Shown here: piece after piece, positions 24,626 through 32,510 of the stretch
Numbering within the stretch: the stretch's first letter is position 1
Layout of the letters: each line of letters begins with the position of its first letter
Assembly (NCBI RefSeq): GCF_002211305.1
Contig: NZ_LOKW01000026.1
Span: 186,001 to 250,000 of the forward strand
Length of the DNA stretch: 64,000 nt
Source: Rhizobium sp. R634
Lineage (GTDB): Bacteria > Pseudomonadota > Alphaproteobacteria > Rhizobiales > Rhizobiaceae
Direction: 5' to 3'
Position numbers and translations under genes: made by a program
The notes under the pieces: model-generated
What the model saw: the letters and a program-made list of their open reading frames with translations, nothing else
Told to the model about the DNA's origin: nothing
The model's database searches: none

Positions 24626-25614
24626 TGACATTGCCGGCAATTGAAGCCGATGCGGCGGCCAGACCGCCGCGCATCGGTCTGTTGGACACCGCGCGCGGTG
24701 TCGCGCTGATCGCCATGGCGACTTATCATTTCAGCTGGGACATGGAGTTCATGGGCTATCTCCCGGCCGGCGCGGCGGAGACCGGCTGGCTGAAGATCTA
24801 CGCCCGGGCGATCGCCACGACCTTTATCTTCATCGTCGGCATCAGCCTGGTGCTCTCCAGCACGCCCGAGATCCGCTGGCCCTCCTTCTGGAAACGGTTC
24901 GGCATGATCGCGGCGGCGGCCGCGCTCATTTCGGTCGCCACGCGCATCGCCATGCCCAACGAGTGGATCTACTTCGGCATCCTGCATTGCATCGCGGTGC
25001 TCACGCTCATCGGCGTGGTCTTCGTGCGGCTGCCGCTTGCTTTTACGCTGGTCATGACCGTCGCCCTCCTTGCCGCCTGGATCACCGACAATTTCGGAAC
25101 GCCCGGCCTGCTTCGGTCATCCTTCTTCGATCCCCGATATCTTGCCTGGATCGGCCTTGCCGAGATGCCGGAGCGGTCCAATGATTATGTGCCGCTCTTT
25201 CCCTGGGCGACGCCCTTTTTTGTCGGGCTGAGCCTCGCCTCGATCGCGCTCAGAACCGGGCTCCTGCACCGGCTTGCGGCCATCGGCACCGGCTCCTGGT
25301 GGCCGGCAAGGCTCGGCCGTCACAGCCTTGCCTTCTACCTCATCCATCAGCCGGTTTTGATCGCCATTGCCTACGGGCTTTCCCTCGTGGTCCCGCCGGC
25401 CAAGCCTGATCCGGTCGAGACTTACCGAAAGCAATGCAACGCCGCCTGCGTGATGCAGCAGGGCGAAGCGCTGTGCCGCAGCTTCTGCGAATGCACGCTG
25501 CAGAAATTGCAGTCGCAGGCTCTGCTCACACCATTGCAGGCAGGCACGATCGACGTTCAGAACGACGAGCGCGTACAGACGATTGCCGCGCAATGCAGCG
25601 CGGAAGCGGAATAG
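24625..25614 (+). CDS. DUF1624/heparan-alpha-glucosaminide N-acetyltransferase-like membrane protein
   Basis: A 329-residue integral membrane protein with about eight hydrophobic segments. The start RIGLLDTARGVALIAMATYHFSWDMEFMG is the signature of the DUF1624/HGSNAT catalytic family, membrane acyltransferases with a conserved histidine (here in YHFSWD). The substrate is unknown. The last 60 residues are soluble and carry a cysteine-rich stretch (CNAACVMQQGEALCRSFCEC) not usual for the family. It is translationally coupled to the DUF599 gene before it. Confidence 0.85.
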   Translation: MTLPAIEADAAARPPRIGLLDTARGVALIAMATYHFSWDMEFMGYLPAGAAETGWLKIYARAIATTFIFIVGISLVLSSTPEIRWPSFWKRFGMIAAAAALISVATRIAMPNEWIYFGILHCIAVLTLIGVVFVRLPLAFTLVMTVALLAAWITDNFGTPGLLRSSFFDPRYLAWIGLAEMPERSNDYVPLFPWATPFFVGLSLASIALRTGLLHRLAAIGTGSWWPARLGRHSLAFYLIHQPVLIAIAYGLSLVVPPAKPDPVETYRKQCNAACVMQQGEALCRSFCECTLQKLQSQALLTPLQAGTIDVQNDERVQTIAAQCSAEAE

Positions 25615-25641
25615 AGGGCGGCGAGCGCCCGGTGAAAGTTT

Positions 25642-26034
25642 TCAGGTGGTAACGCCGATTTCGGCGAGGCGGCCGAGGCAGGCCTCTTCGATATTGTCGA
25701 GTTCCGTCAGAGTGTCGTCGATATCCTTGCGCTTCTGGCGCAGGTCCTCGCGCTTCTCGTCCACGCGCTTCATCAGGAGCTTCAGCTGGCCGAGTTCGCC
25801 CGGCGGCTCCTTGTAGACCTGGATGATTTCGCGGATCTCCGCGATGGTGAAACCGATGCGCCGGCCGCGGAGGATTTCGGCGATGAGCCGCCGGTCGGCG
25901 GGCCGGAAGAGACGGGTACGCCCTCTCCGCTCCGGATGGATCAGTCCCTCGTCTTCGTAGAAGCGAAGTGTGCGCGTGGATACACCGAATTCGCGCGTCA
26001 GCTCCGTTATGCTATAATATTTGTTCACCGGCAT
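25642..26034 (-). CDS. MerR family transcriptional regulator (LiuR-like)
   Basis: A 130-residue DNA-binding protein with a MerR winged helix-turn-helix at about 7-75 (YSITELTREFGVSTRTLRFYEDEGLI, RRGRTRLFRPADRRLIAEILRGRRIGFTIAEI), then a coiled coil (about 88-120). It has no C-terminal cysteine pair for metal sensing, so it is not CueR-like; it resembles regulators of branched-chain or fatty-acid breakdown. ATG 26034 is chosen because a GGGGAAG site precedes it and the predicted promoter's -10 overlaps the alternative ATG at 26058. A palindromic operator lies just upstream, suggesting self-regulation. Confidence 0.88.
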   Translation of the reverse strand: MPVNKYYSITELTREFGVSTRTLRFYEDEGLIHPERRGRTRLFRPADRRLIAEILRGRRIGFTIAEIREIIQVYKEPPGELGQLKLLMKRVDEKREDLRQKRKDIDDTLTELDNIEEACLGRLAEIGVTT

Positions 26035-26056
26035 GTCTTCCCCATCTGCATGGGCC

Positions 26057-26085
26057 ATAATATTGACTTTTACGTAATAGTCAAT
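26057..26085 (-). promoter_or_regulatory. MerR gene promoter with 24-bp palindromic operator
   Basis: ATTGACT (26062-26068) and AGTCAAT (26079-26085) are perfect inverted arms around a ten-base centre TTTACGTAAT, itself palindromic in its inner eight bases (one mismatched pair in 24 bp). On the minus strand TTGACT (26084-26079) and TATTAT (26062-26057) form a -35/-10 pair 16 bases apart, with the dyad between them, as MerR-type operators do. Confidence 0.7.
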
Positions 26086-26098
26086 TTGTGCAGCCGGC

Positions 26099-27514
26099 TT
26101 AGATGCCGAACCACCATGTGGCGATGCCGAGAAAGGCGAAAAAGCCCGTACAGTCGGTCACCGTCGTGACGAAGACGGAAGAGGCGATCGCCGGGTCGGC
26201 CCCCATCTTGTCGAGCAGCAGCGGCAGAAGGATGCCGGCAAGGGCCGCCGCCATCAGATTGATGATCATCGCCGCCGCGATCACGCCGCCGAGCTGGTAG
26301 TCGTGGAACCACGTGCCGGCGATCGCGCCCATGATCGTCGCGAAGACCATGCCGTTGAGAATGCCGACGCCCGCCTCCCTGCGGATGATGCGGCCGGCAT
26401 TGTAAATGTCGAGATCGCGGGTGGCGAGCGCGCGCACCGTCACGGTCATCGTCTGCGTGCCGGCATTGCCGCCCATCGAGGCGACGATCGGCATCAGCAC
26501 CGCAAGCGCGATCATCTTCTCGATCGAGGCGTCGAACAGGCCGATGACGCTCGCCGACAGCATCGCCGTGCCGAGGTTGATCAGTAGCCAGAGAAAGCGC
26601 GAGCGCGCCGTCGAAAGCACATTGTCGGACAGCTCTTCGTCGCCGACGCCGCCGAGGCGCTTTATGTCCTCGTCCGCCTCCTCATGGATGACGTCGACGA
26701 CGTCGTCGATGGTCAAGACGCCGACCAGCCGGCCGTTCTCATCGACGACGGCGGCCGAGAGAAGGTCGTATTGCTCGAAGAGCTGCGCGGCCTCTTCCTG
26801 GTCCATCTCGGCGGGAATCGGATGGTTGGTCTCGCGCATGATCTGCTCGATCTTCGTCTGCCGCTTGGTGCGCAGGATCTGGTCGAGATCGACGGCGCCG
26901 AGCAGCTTGAAGGTCGGATCGATGACGAAAATCTGCGAGAAGGAATAGGGCAGATCCTCCTCGTCGCGCATGTAGTCGATCGTCTGCCCGACGGTCCAGA
27001 ACGGCGGCACGGCGACGAATTCCGTCTGCATGCGGCGCCCAGCCGAACTTTCGGGGTAGTCGAGCGCCCGCCGCAGCCGCACGCGTTCGGTGAACGGCAG
27101 CTGGGCGAGAATCTCTTCGCGATCCTCTTTGTCGAGGTCTTCGAGAATGTAGACCGCATCGTCCGAATCGAGTTCGCCGATCGCCGCGGCGATCTGGTCG
27201 TTCGGCATCTGGTCGACGATTTCGCGGCGGATTGCCTCGTCGACCTCGGTCAGCGCCGTCATGTCGAAATCGTCGCCGAGCAGGCGCACCATCGCAAGGC
27301 GCTGATCCGGCTGGATCGATTCCAGCAGGTCGCCTATCTCCGATTCATGCAGGCGGGCGACATTCTCACGCAGGAACAGCGTGTCGCGGTCGGCGATCGC
27401 GGCGCCGACGAGCGCCAGGAAATCGCTGCGGACATTGCCGTCCTCATCGTAGATATCGGCTTCCTCGTCGTCGGGACGCCTGCGGATGCGGTCGTCTGTG
27501 TCGGTCGTCGTCAT
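26099..27514 (-). CDS. mgtE: Magnesium transporter MgtE
   Basis: The 471-residue Mg2+ channel has an N-terminal acidic domain (about 30-140, with LLESIQPDQRLAMVRLLGDDF and AIGELDSDDAVYILEDLD), a pair of CBS domains (about 145-270, ending VLTIDDVVDVIHEEADEDIKRLGGV), a plug helix and five membrane helices (about 300-471). The pore block VASMGGNAGTQTMTVTVRALA is intact. The gate closes when intracellular Mg2+ fills the N and CBS domains. ATG 27514 is chosen with a GAGGGCGG site; upstream in-frame ATGs are at 27529 and 27565. Confidence 0.95.
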   Translation of the reverse strand: MTTTDTDDRIRRRPDDEEADIYDEDGNVRSDFLALVGAAIADRDTLFLRENVARLHESEIGDLLESIQPDQRLAMVRLLGDDFDMTALTEVDEAIRREIVDQMPNDQIAAAIGELDSDDAVYILEDLDKEDREEILAQLPFTERVRLRRALDYPESSAGRRMQTEFVAVPPFWTVGQTIDYMRDEEDLPYSFSQIFVIDPTFKLLGAVDLDQILRTKRQTKIEQIMRETNHPIPAEMDQEEAAQLFEQYDLLSAAVVDENGRLVGVLTIDDVVDVIHEEADEDIKRLGGVGDEELSDNVLSTARSRFLWLLINLGTAMLSASVIGLFDASIEKMIALAVLMPIVASMGGNAGTQTMTVTVRALATRDLDIYNAGRIIRREAGVGILNGMVFATIMGAIAGTWFHDYQLGGVIAAAMIINLMAAALAGILLPLLLDKMGADPAIASSVFVTTVTDCTGFFAFLGIATWWFGI

Positions 27515-27751
27515 CTGCCGCCCTCGCATGGTTCGAATTTCAACGACTGCCGCCCGCATTCGCAAATGTCGGCGGAAAACACATTATCAACAAGCGGATA
27601 AGCAAATCCTACGCGGTGTTCCCGCAGCCGGATTCCTGCTCCTGCTAGCTCAAAGCGTGCTTGTCGTAAAGCGGCAAACCATGCTTCGTGATGACAATGC
27701 CCGCGGCCGGCGATAGTTTCCGCCGCCATCCATGCAGAGAGAGCCCGTCAC

Positions 27752-28246
27752 ATGCCCATTCGTCCGATTCTGCGCTATCCGCATCCTGGCCTGAAGACTG
27801 TTTGCGCGCCGGTAACGGCCTTCGATTCGTCGCTCGCCGAGCTTGCCGAAGATCTCTTGGCGACGATGCGCGCTGCTCCCGGCGTCGGCATCACCGCCGC
27901 GCATATCGGTGTCGCGAGCCGCGTGACGGTGCTGGAACTCGACAAGGACGACGGCGTGCGCCTCTACGTCAACCCGGAGATCACATGGTTTTCGAAGGAG
28001 ACGATGAGCCATGCCGAAGGCAGCGTTTCCATGCCCGGCGCAACAGACGAGGTTACGCGCCCGCGGGCGATCCGCTTCCGCTACCAGGATGCCGGAGGCG
28101 CCGTGCATGAGGATGCTGCCGAAGGGTTTCTCGCCATCTGCATTCAGCATGAGGTCGACCAGCTCGACGGCATTTTCTGGCTGCAGCGCCTTTCCCGGCT
28201 GAAACGCGAGCGCCTCGTCAAGAAATGGGAGAAGGCGCAGGGCTGA
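27752..28246 (+). CDS. Peptide deformylase-like protein with altered active site
   Basis: The 164-residue protein has the deformylase fold, but each of the three active-site motifs is changed. GxGLAAxQ reads GVGITAAH (Gln to His51), EGCLS reads EGSVS (the metal-binding Cys to Ser91), and QHExDH reads QHEVDQ (the second metal His to Gln137). True deformylases remove the formyl group from nascent chains through Fe2+ or Zn2+ held by this Cys and two His. This one is probably not an ordinary deformylase; comparable deformylase-like paralogues exist in rhizobia and Brucella. An AGAGAGAG site precedes the ATG. A functional def must lie elsewhere. Confidence 0.88.
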   Translation: MPIRPILRYPHPGLKTVCAPVTAFDSSLAELAEDLLATMRAAPGVGITAAHIGVASRVTVLELDKDDGVRLYVNPEITWFSKETMSHAEGSVSMPGATDEVTRPRAIRFRYQDAGGAVHEDAAEGFLAICIQHEVDQLDGIFWLQRLSRLKRERLVKKWEKAQG

Positions 28247-28318
28247 CAAATCGCCCGTTCCATGCCGAACCATTCGCAGCTGCCGGCGTTTCCAGCAGAG
28301 AAACAAGGAGCGAATGCA

Positions 28319-28831
28319 ATGGCAAGAACAGGTGAAAAGACTTCGCCGTCTCGCGAAAAGCTGGAGCTTTCGCGCGAAGAAGATTATCGCGACCTCGAGG
28401 AACGCAATCTCGACGACGGTTGGCCCTATGCCGACGGCAATGGCGCCAGCGACCCTGCCAACCGCCCCTATGGCGAAACGGCTGCCAATTTCGACAGCGA
28501 TCCCACCCAGGGTTTCCGGATCGATGGCACGGATGAGGACGGCAACGAAAACCGTCTGAAGGATTCGTTGCGCGCCGGCATGATCGACCGCGACGAAAGC
28601 GACGATCTCGAAGCGCGTGTGAACGACAATATCGAGAACATCCCCGGCGTCGACATCGAAAGTATCGAAGTTCACGCCGATGGCCATGTCGTCACGTTGG
28701 AAGGCTCTGTGGAGACCATTGGCATGGCCCGCAAGGTCGAGCTCGGCGCGCTTTCGGTCGACGGCGTTCATCATGTCCGCAACAAATTGCAGCTGACCGG
28801 CGTCGATGCGCATATTCCGAATGAGGACTGA
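28319..28831 (+). CDS. BON domain-containing protein
   Basis: A 170-residue protein with an acidic, disordered N-terminal half (charged Ser/Arg/Glu/Asp, about 1-90) and a C-terminal BON domain (about 100-165: LEARVNDNIENIPGVDIESIEVHADGHVVTLEG to VDGVHHVRNKLQL). BON domains bind membranes and are found in OsmY-like envelope-stress proteins, usually exported; no signal peptide is seen here. A good AAGGAG site seven to eight bases before ATG 28319 decides the start over an upstream ATG at 28262. Confidence 0.85.
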   Translation: MARTGEKTSPSREKLELSREEDYRDLEERNLDDGWPYADGNGASDPANRPYGETAANFDSDPTQGFRIDGTDEDGNENRLKDSLRAGMIDRDESDDLEARVNDNIENIPGVDIESIEVHADGHVVTLEGSVETIGMARKVELGALSVDGVHHVRNKLQLTGVDAHIPNED

Positions 28832-29140
28832 TCACACCCCAGAACGAACGGAATCTTATACGGGAGGCAGTCCGCTGCCTCCCGTATATCTCCATTCCAC
28901 ATTACCAAAAGTTAACAATTTCAGATTGTGGGTAAAGCTGCTGACGGCCGCCTGCTTTCGTCATGTAGCCCCTGTAACGAAAACGTCAAAATCCTTGACA
29001 AGACTGTGATTTCATTTGGACAAAAGGTCGCGGGCAGCGCATTTTTCGTTCACAAAATTGCCAGAATTGGGGCGCGAACTTGGAAGCGCCAGGGGTTGGT
29101 TTATGTTGTTGAATTCAACAGCAGATTGAGGAGATGAACC
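28832..29140 (+). other. Intergenic region with hairpin and palindrome
   Basis: These 309 bases hold no credible gene. They contain a perfect 14-bp hairpin right after the BON gene (28857-28888), then an AT-rich stretch with TTGACA at 28995-29000 that could be the -35 of the small secreted protein gene (no good -10 at 16-18 bases), and a 14-bp palindrome TGTTGAATTCAACA at 29107-29120 just before that gene's ribosome site. Confidence 0.5.
28857..28888. terminator. Perfect 14-bp hairpin after the BON gene
   Basis: TATACGGGAGGCAG (28857-28870), loop TCCG, then its exact complement (28875-28888). There is no T run (TCTCC follows), so it may be a terminator of low efficiency or a 3' stabilising structure. 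Confidence 0.55.
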
Positions 29141-29509
29141 ATGCGCATCAAATTTGCCCTCGCCGCGTCCCTGTTCGCTGTCAGCCTTGCAGGCGCCGCT
29201 TTCGCCCAGCCCACCTATTCCGACGACTACACCAATGACAGTGACGGCTTTGCCCCGAGCAAGATGGCACAGCCTGCCCCCGTTCACTACAGCAACAACC
29301 ACAAGGCTCCGGCCTATTCCAGCGATTACACCAACGACAGCGATGGATTCGCCCCCGTCGCTATGACGGCTCCTTCGGTCGACAAGACCGCGACCGCCAG
29401 CATCAAGCCCCTGCCCCCGTGCCATAGCATGATCGGCCCAAGCGGTTCCCACACCAAGGGTGCCGACAGCGGCGCGTCCCGCACGGATGCATGCCGTGCG
29501 ACCCACTGA
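29141..29509 (+). CDS. Small secreted protein with duplicated DYTNDSDGFAP motif
   Basis: A 122-residue protein with a signal peptide (about 1-23, cut after AFAQ). The mature part has two near-identical units, YSDDYTNDSDGFAP and YSSDYTNDSDGFAP, spaced by 33 residues, then a tail with two cysteines (PPCHSMIGP and DACRATH). The acidic Asp-rich turns suggest divalent-metal binding, which is an inference. I do not know the family beyond small rhizobial secreted proteins. A GAGGAG site precedes the ATG, and a terminator follows. Confidence 0.75.
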   Translation: MRIKFALAASLFAVSLAGAAFAQPTYSDDYTNDSDGFAPSKMAQPAPVHYSNNHKAPAYSSDYTNDSDGFAPVAMTAPSVDKTATASIKPLPPCHSMIGPSGSHTKGADSGASRTDACRATH

Positions 29510-29533
29510 GCGACGGCGACATATATCGGGAGG

Positions 29534-29560
29534 AAAGGGCCGGAAAACGGCCCTTTTTCT
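29534..29560. terminator. Rho-independent terminator between convergent genes
   Basis: AAAGGGCCG (29534-29542), loop GAAAA, CGGCCCTTT (29548-29556) and a five-T run. It ends the small secreted protein gene; reading leftward it is also a hairpin for the methyltransferase gene. Confidence 0.85.
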
Positions 29561-29584
29561 TGTCGATGAATGTCCGCTGGCGCC

Positions 29585-30229
29585 TCAGAACACGAATGGA
29601 ACGAGCCGGTAACGCGTCGTGGCCATGAAGGCCGTGTAGGCGGCATCCTGTTTGAGCAGACGCTCTTCCGCCATCAGGCGGAAGCACTGCGCCATAAGAG
29701 CCGTTGCGTAGATCGCAAAATTCCAAAGGCTCGGGTGAGCCAGGAAGAAGCCGATATGGGTTAGCAGATAACCGGCATACATCGGATGGCGGAGAAACTT
29801 GTAGGGTCCGCCGATCTTGACGCCGCGATTGGCCGGTACCAGACCGAAGCTTCGCCGCAATGTCAGCTTTGCAGAGATCTGCAGGGCGAGGCCGAAAGCC
29901 ATCACCATCACGCAAAGCGTAAGAGGCGCGAGCGGCTGCGTCGCCGAAGGCAAAACCAGCAACGGGAAAAGCGTGCCGACGGCCGTGACCGTCCAGTCGA
30001 AGAGGCGCAGCGACGTATTTCTCGTCGGCCGGCGCATCAGAATGAGGAAGGTGGCCGCGCCCTCGGAAATGAGCAGCAGGCAATCGATGACTGCACGATT
30101 GTCTTGCATCTGCGGCAGCACGCGCATGACGATAGCGACAAAGAAATAGCTGATAAGTACCTTCTCGACGATATCGAGAGCGAAATGGACGTCGAGGAGT
30201 GACCAGCTTGACGCCGCCTTCTTTTTCAT
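29585..30229 (-). CDS. Isoprenylcysteine carboxyl methyltransferase-type membrane protein
   Basis: A 214-residue protein with about five hydrophobic segments and the ICMT/PEMT-type C-terminal signature: LVPANRGVKIGGPYKFLRHPMYAGYLLTHIGFF (S-adenosylmethionine-binding region) and the EERLLKQDAAYTAFMATTRYRLVPF end. In bacteria such proteins methylate small hydrophobic or lipid substrates; the target here is unknown. ATG 30229 is chosen over a TTG at 30238. It converges with the small secreted protein, with a terminator between. Confidence 0.82.
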   Translation of the reverse strand: MKKKAASSWSLLDVHFALDIVEKVLISYFFVAIVMRVLPQMQDNRAVIDCLLLISEGAATFLILMRRPTRNTSLRLFDWTVTAVGTLFPLLVLPSATQPLAPLTLCVMVMAFGLALQISAKLTLRRSFGLVPANRGVKIGGPYKFLRHPMYAGYLLTHIGFFLAHPSLWNFAIYATALMAQCFRLMAEERLLKQDAAYTAFMATTRYRLVPFVF

Positions 30230-30454
30230 TGATCGCAAACTTTCGCATCCATAAGAGTAAGCTGATCTATAGCTTTGCGACAGCTAATCGTCGGTTAAGA
30301 CAACCGACTCAATTCTCACGATGGCGATGGTTTGTTACTTCGTTTCGGCCGCAGAAGGCGGCCGCGACGCCAGGCGGCAGCCACAGCTACAGGCATATCA
30401 AATAGAGGGGATCTGCCGGAATTATCGCTCGGCGATTGCTCTCCTGAAAGGAGA

Positions 30455-30539
30455 TGGTGCGGTCGAGAAGACTCGAACTTCCACGGGTTGCCCCACAGCG
30501 ACCTCAACGCTGCGCGTCTACCAATTCCGCCACGACCGC
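30455..30539 (-). tRNA. tRNA-Leu (anticodon GAG)
   Basis: Read on the minus strand, this 85-base gene starts GCGGTCG and ends CGACCGC plus an encoded ACCA (30458-30455). The acceptor stem pairs in all seven positions; the D-arm contains GGTAGACGC. The anticodon stem CAGCG/CGCTG holds the loop TTGAGGT with anticodon GAG. A 12-base variable arm (class II, as in leucine tRNAs) and a GGAAG-TTCGAGT-CTTCT T-arm follow. It reads CTC and, by wobble, CTT codons. Confidence 0.97.
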
Positions 30540-30719
30540 ATCGTGGTAGGTGCCGATTTGCGTCGGCGGGGCAGCATGTAGCAAAAGCATTTGGGGTGCA
30601 CAAGGGCGATATGACAGTTTTTTTCAAAACCTTTCACAGCATTTGAATTGCCGCCGAAACGCGTCCATATAGGTCTTCTGCCGCCCTTTTTTTCAGGCTT
30701 TTCGCGGAGGCGGCAAGGA

Positions 30720-31433
30720 ATGGCCATGCTTCGCACTGATCTCGAATTCTCCATGCTTCCGAAATCCGGCGCCCGCCCGGTGCGCTGGCGCATTGCCGAG
30801 GGACTCGTTCCCTATGAGGAAGCAGTGGAGACGATGGAGCGCGAGGTGGCGGCAATCGCCGATGGCGGCGACGAGCTCGTCTGGCTCGTCGAGCATCCGC
30901 CGCTCTATACCGCCGGCACCAGCGCCAATGCGAGCGACCTCGTTCAGCCGGACCGCTTTCCGGTCTTTGCGACGGGGCGCGGCGGTGAATATACCTATCA
31001 TGGGCCCGGCCAGCGCGTTGCTTACGTCATGCTCGACCTGAAGCGCAGGCGCCAGGATGTGCGCGCCTTCGTCGCCGCCCTGGAAGATGTCGTCATCCGC
31101 ACGCTCGACATGATGAACGTGCGCGGTGAGCGGCGCGAGGATCGCGTCGGCGTTTGGGTGCGCCGCCCCGAGAAGCCGCTGCTTCCGGATGGCGCCATGG
31201 CCGAGGACAAGATCGCCGCCCTCGGAATCAGGCTGCGCAAATGGGTGACGTTCCATGGCCTGTCGCTCAACGTCGATCCAGATCTCGATCATTTCAGCGG
31301 CATCGTGCCCTGCGGTATATCTGCCTACGGCGTCACCAGCCTCGTCGATCTCGGCCTGCCGGTCATGATGTCGGATGTTGATATCCGGCTGCGCGCCGCT
31401 TTCGAGGCGGTTTTCGGCGAAACCGTGGCTTGA
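30720..31433 (+). CDS. lipB: Octanoyltransferase (lipoate biosynthesis)
   Basis: The 237-residue enzyme moves octanoyl groups from acyl carrier protein to the lipoyl domains of 2-oxoacid dehydrogenases and GcvH. Motifs present: GRGGEYTYHGPGQRVAYVMLDL (about 86-107), the conserved Lys in EDKIAALGI (K164), FHGLSLNVDPDL, and the catalytic Cys198 in GIVPCGISAYGVTSL. ATG 30720 has a GGAGG site ten bases upstream; ATG 30726 is the alternative. Its likely substrate GcvH is encoded in this window at 45924. Confidence 0.96.
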   Translation: MAMLRTDLEFSMLPKSGARPVRWRIAEGLVPYEEAVETMEREVAAIADGGDELVWLVEHPPLYTAGTSANASDLVQPDRFPVFATGRGGEYTYHGPGQRVAYVMLDLKRRRQDVRAFVAALEDVVIRTLDMMNVRGERREDRVGVWVRRPEKPLLPDGAMAEDKIAALGIRLRKWVTFHGLSLNVDPDLDHFSGIVPCGISAYGVTSLVDLGLPVMMSDVDIRLRAAFEAVFGETVA

Positions 31434-31456
31434 TCTGCCCGGCTTTCCCGTGATTG

Positions 31457-32413
31457 ATGGAGCCGTTCCCGCAAGAATCGGCAGCCATGGCAGAGCATCC
31501 AGCCCATCAAAACACCATGCAGGGCATGGCCATCATGTCCGGCGCCATGCTCATCCTGCCGATCATGGACGCCATCGCCAAATATATGGCGACCTTCGAG
31601 GCGATGTCGCCTGGCCAGGTCACTTTCTACCGCTTCTTCTTCCAGATCGCCTGCACCGTGCCAATTCTCTTCGCCCTTTTCGGACGAAAAGCGCTTTCGG
31701 CCAAACGGCCATGGATGAACCTGCTGCGCGGCGTGCTGCATGGCGCGGCGAGCCTGCTGTTCTTCGTCGCCGTCAAATACATGCCGCTTGCCGATGTCTT
31801 CGCCATCTATTTCGTCGAGCCCTTCATGTTGACCGCCATGTCGGCCTTGTTTCTCGGAGAGAAGGTCGGCTGGCGGCGCTGGATGGCGATCGTGGTCGGC
31901 TTCGGCGGCGCGATGATCGTCATTCAGCCGAGCTACGAGATTTTCGGCCTGAAGGCGCTGCTGCCGGTGGCCTGCGCCTTTCTGTTCTCGCTCTACCTCT
32001 TCCTTAACCGCGCGATCGGCGTCGCCGATTCGCCGCTGACCATGCAGACGATGGCCGGCATCGGCGGAACGGCCTTCATGGCCGCGGCCCTGCTCGTCGG
32101 CAGCGGTGTCGGCAATGCCGATTTTGCCGTTTCCCTGCCCTCCTCCGCGCTCGGCCTCGTCCTGCTTCTCATCCTCGGCTCGATCTCGGGCTATGCGCAT
32201 ATCCTGGTCGTTAAGGCCTTCAGGCTCGCGCCGCTGTCGCTGCTTGCGCCGTTCCAATACTTCGAGATCATCTCGGCGACAGTGCTCGGCTATGCCCTGT
32301 TCAACGATTTCCCGAACTTCTCCAAATGGATCGGCATTTTCATCATCGTCGCTTCCGGCCTCTTCATCATCTGGCGCGAGCGGCTGCAGACGCGATCGTT
32401 AAAATCCTCGTGA
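31457..32413 (+). CDS. DMT family (EamA) transporter
   Basis: A 318-residue inner-membrane protein with ten predicted helices arranged as two EamA repeats (about 20-150 and 165-305). Typical segments are YRFFFQIACTVPILFAL, LADVFAIYFVEPFMLTAMSALFLGEKVGWRRW, and FQYFEIISATVLGYALFNDFPNFSKWIGIFIIVASG. The family exports metabolites or amino acids; the substrate is unknown. ATG 31457 is used; ATG 31487 is another possible start. It follows lipB by 23 bases on the same strand. Confidence 0.9.
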   Translation: MEPFPQESAAMAEHPAHQNTMQGMAIMSGAMLILPIMDAIAKYMATFEAMSPGQVTFYRFFFQIACTVPILFALFGRKALSAKRPWMNLLRGVLHGAASLLFFVAVKYMPLADVFAIYFVEPFMLTAMSALFLGEKVGWRRWMAIVVGFGGAMIVIQPSYEIFGLKALLPVACAFLFSLYLFLNRAIGVADSPLTMQTMAGIGGTAFMAAALLVGSGVGNADFAVSLPSSALGLVLLLILGSISGYAHILVVKAFRLAPLSLLAPFQYFEIISATVLGYALFNDFPNFSKWIGIFIIVASGLFIIWRERLQTRSLKSS

Positions 32414-32510
32414 CTTGGGGAAGGGAGGGTTAACTCCCCTTCTTGAGGGATCGTCAATTCGCGGGCGGTAAAACTGTTGCCGGCTTCATGATGAAGCCTG
32501 GAGTTAAAAC

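Noticed and set aside
25642..26034. Copper-sensing CueR-type MerR regulator
   Set aside because: No metal-binding cysteines in the C-terminal part, and the copper genes are 17 kb away.
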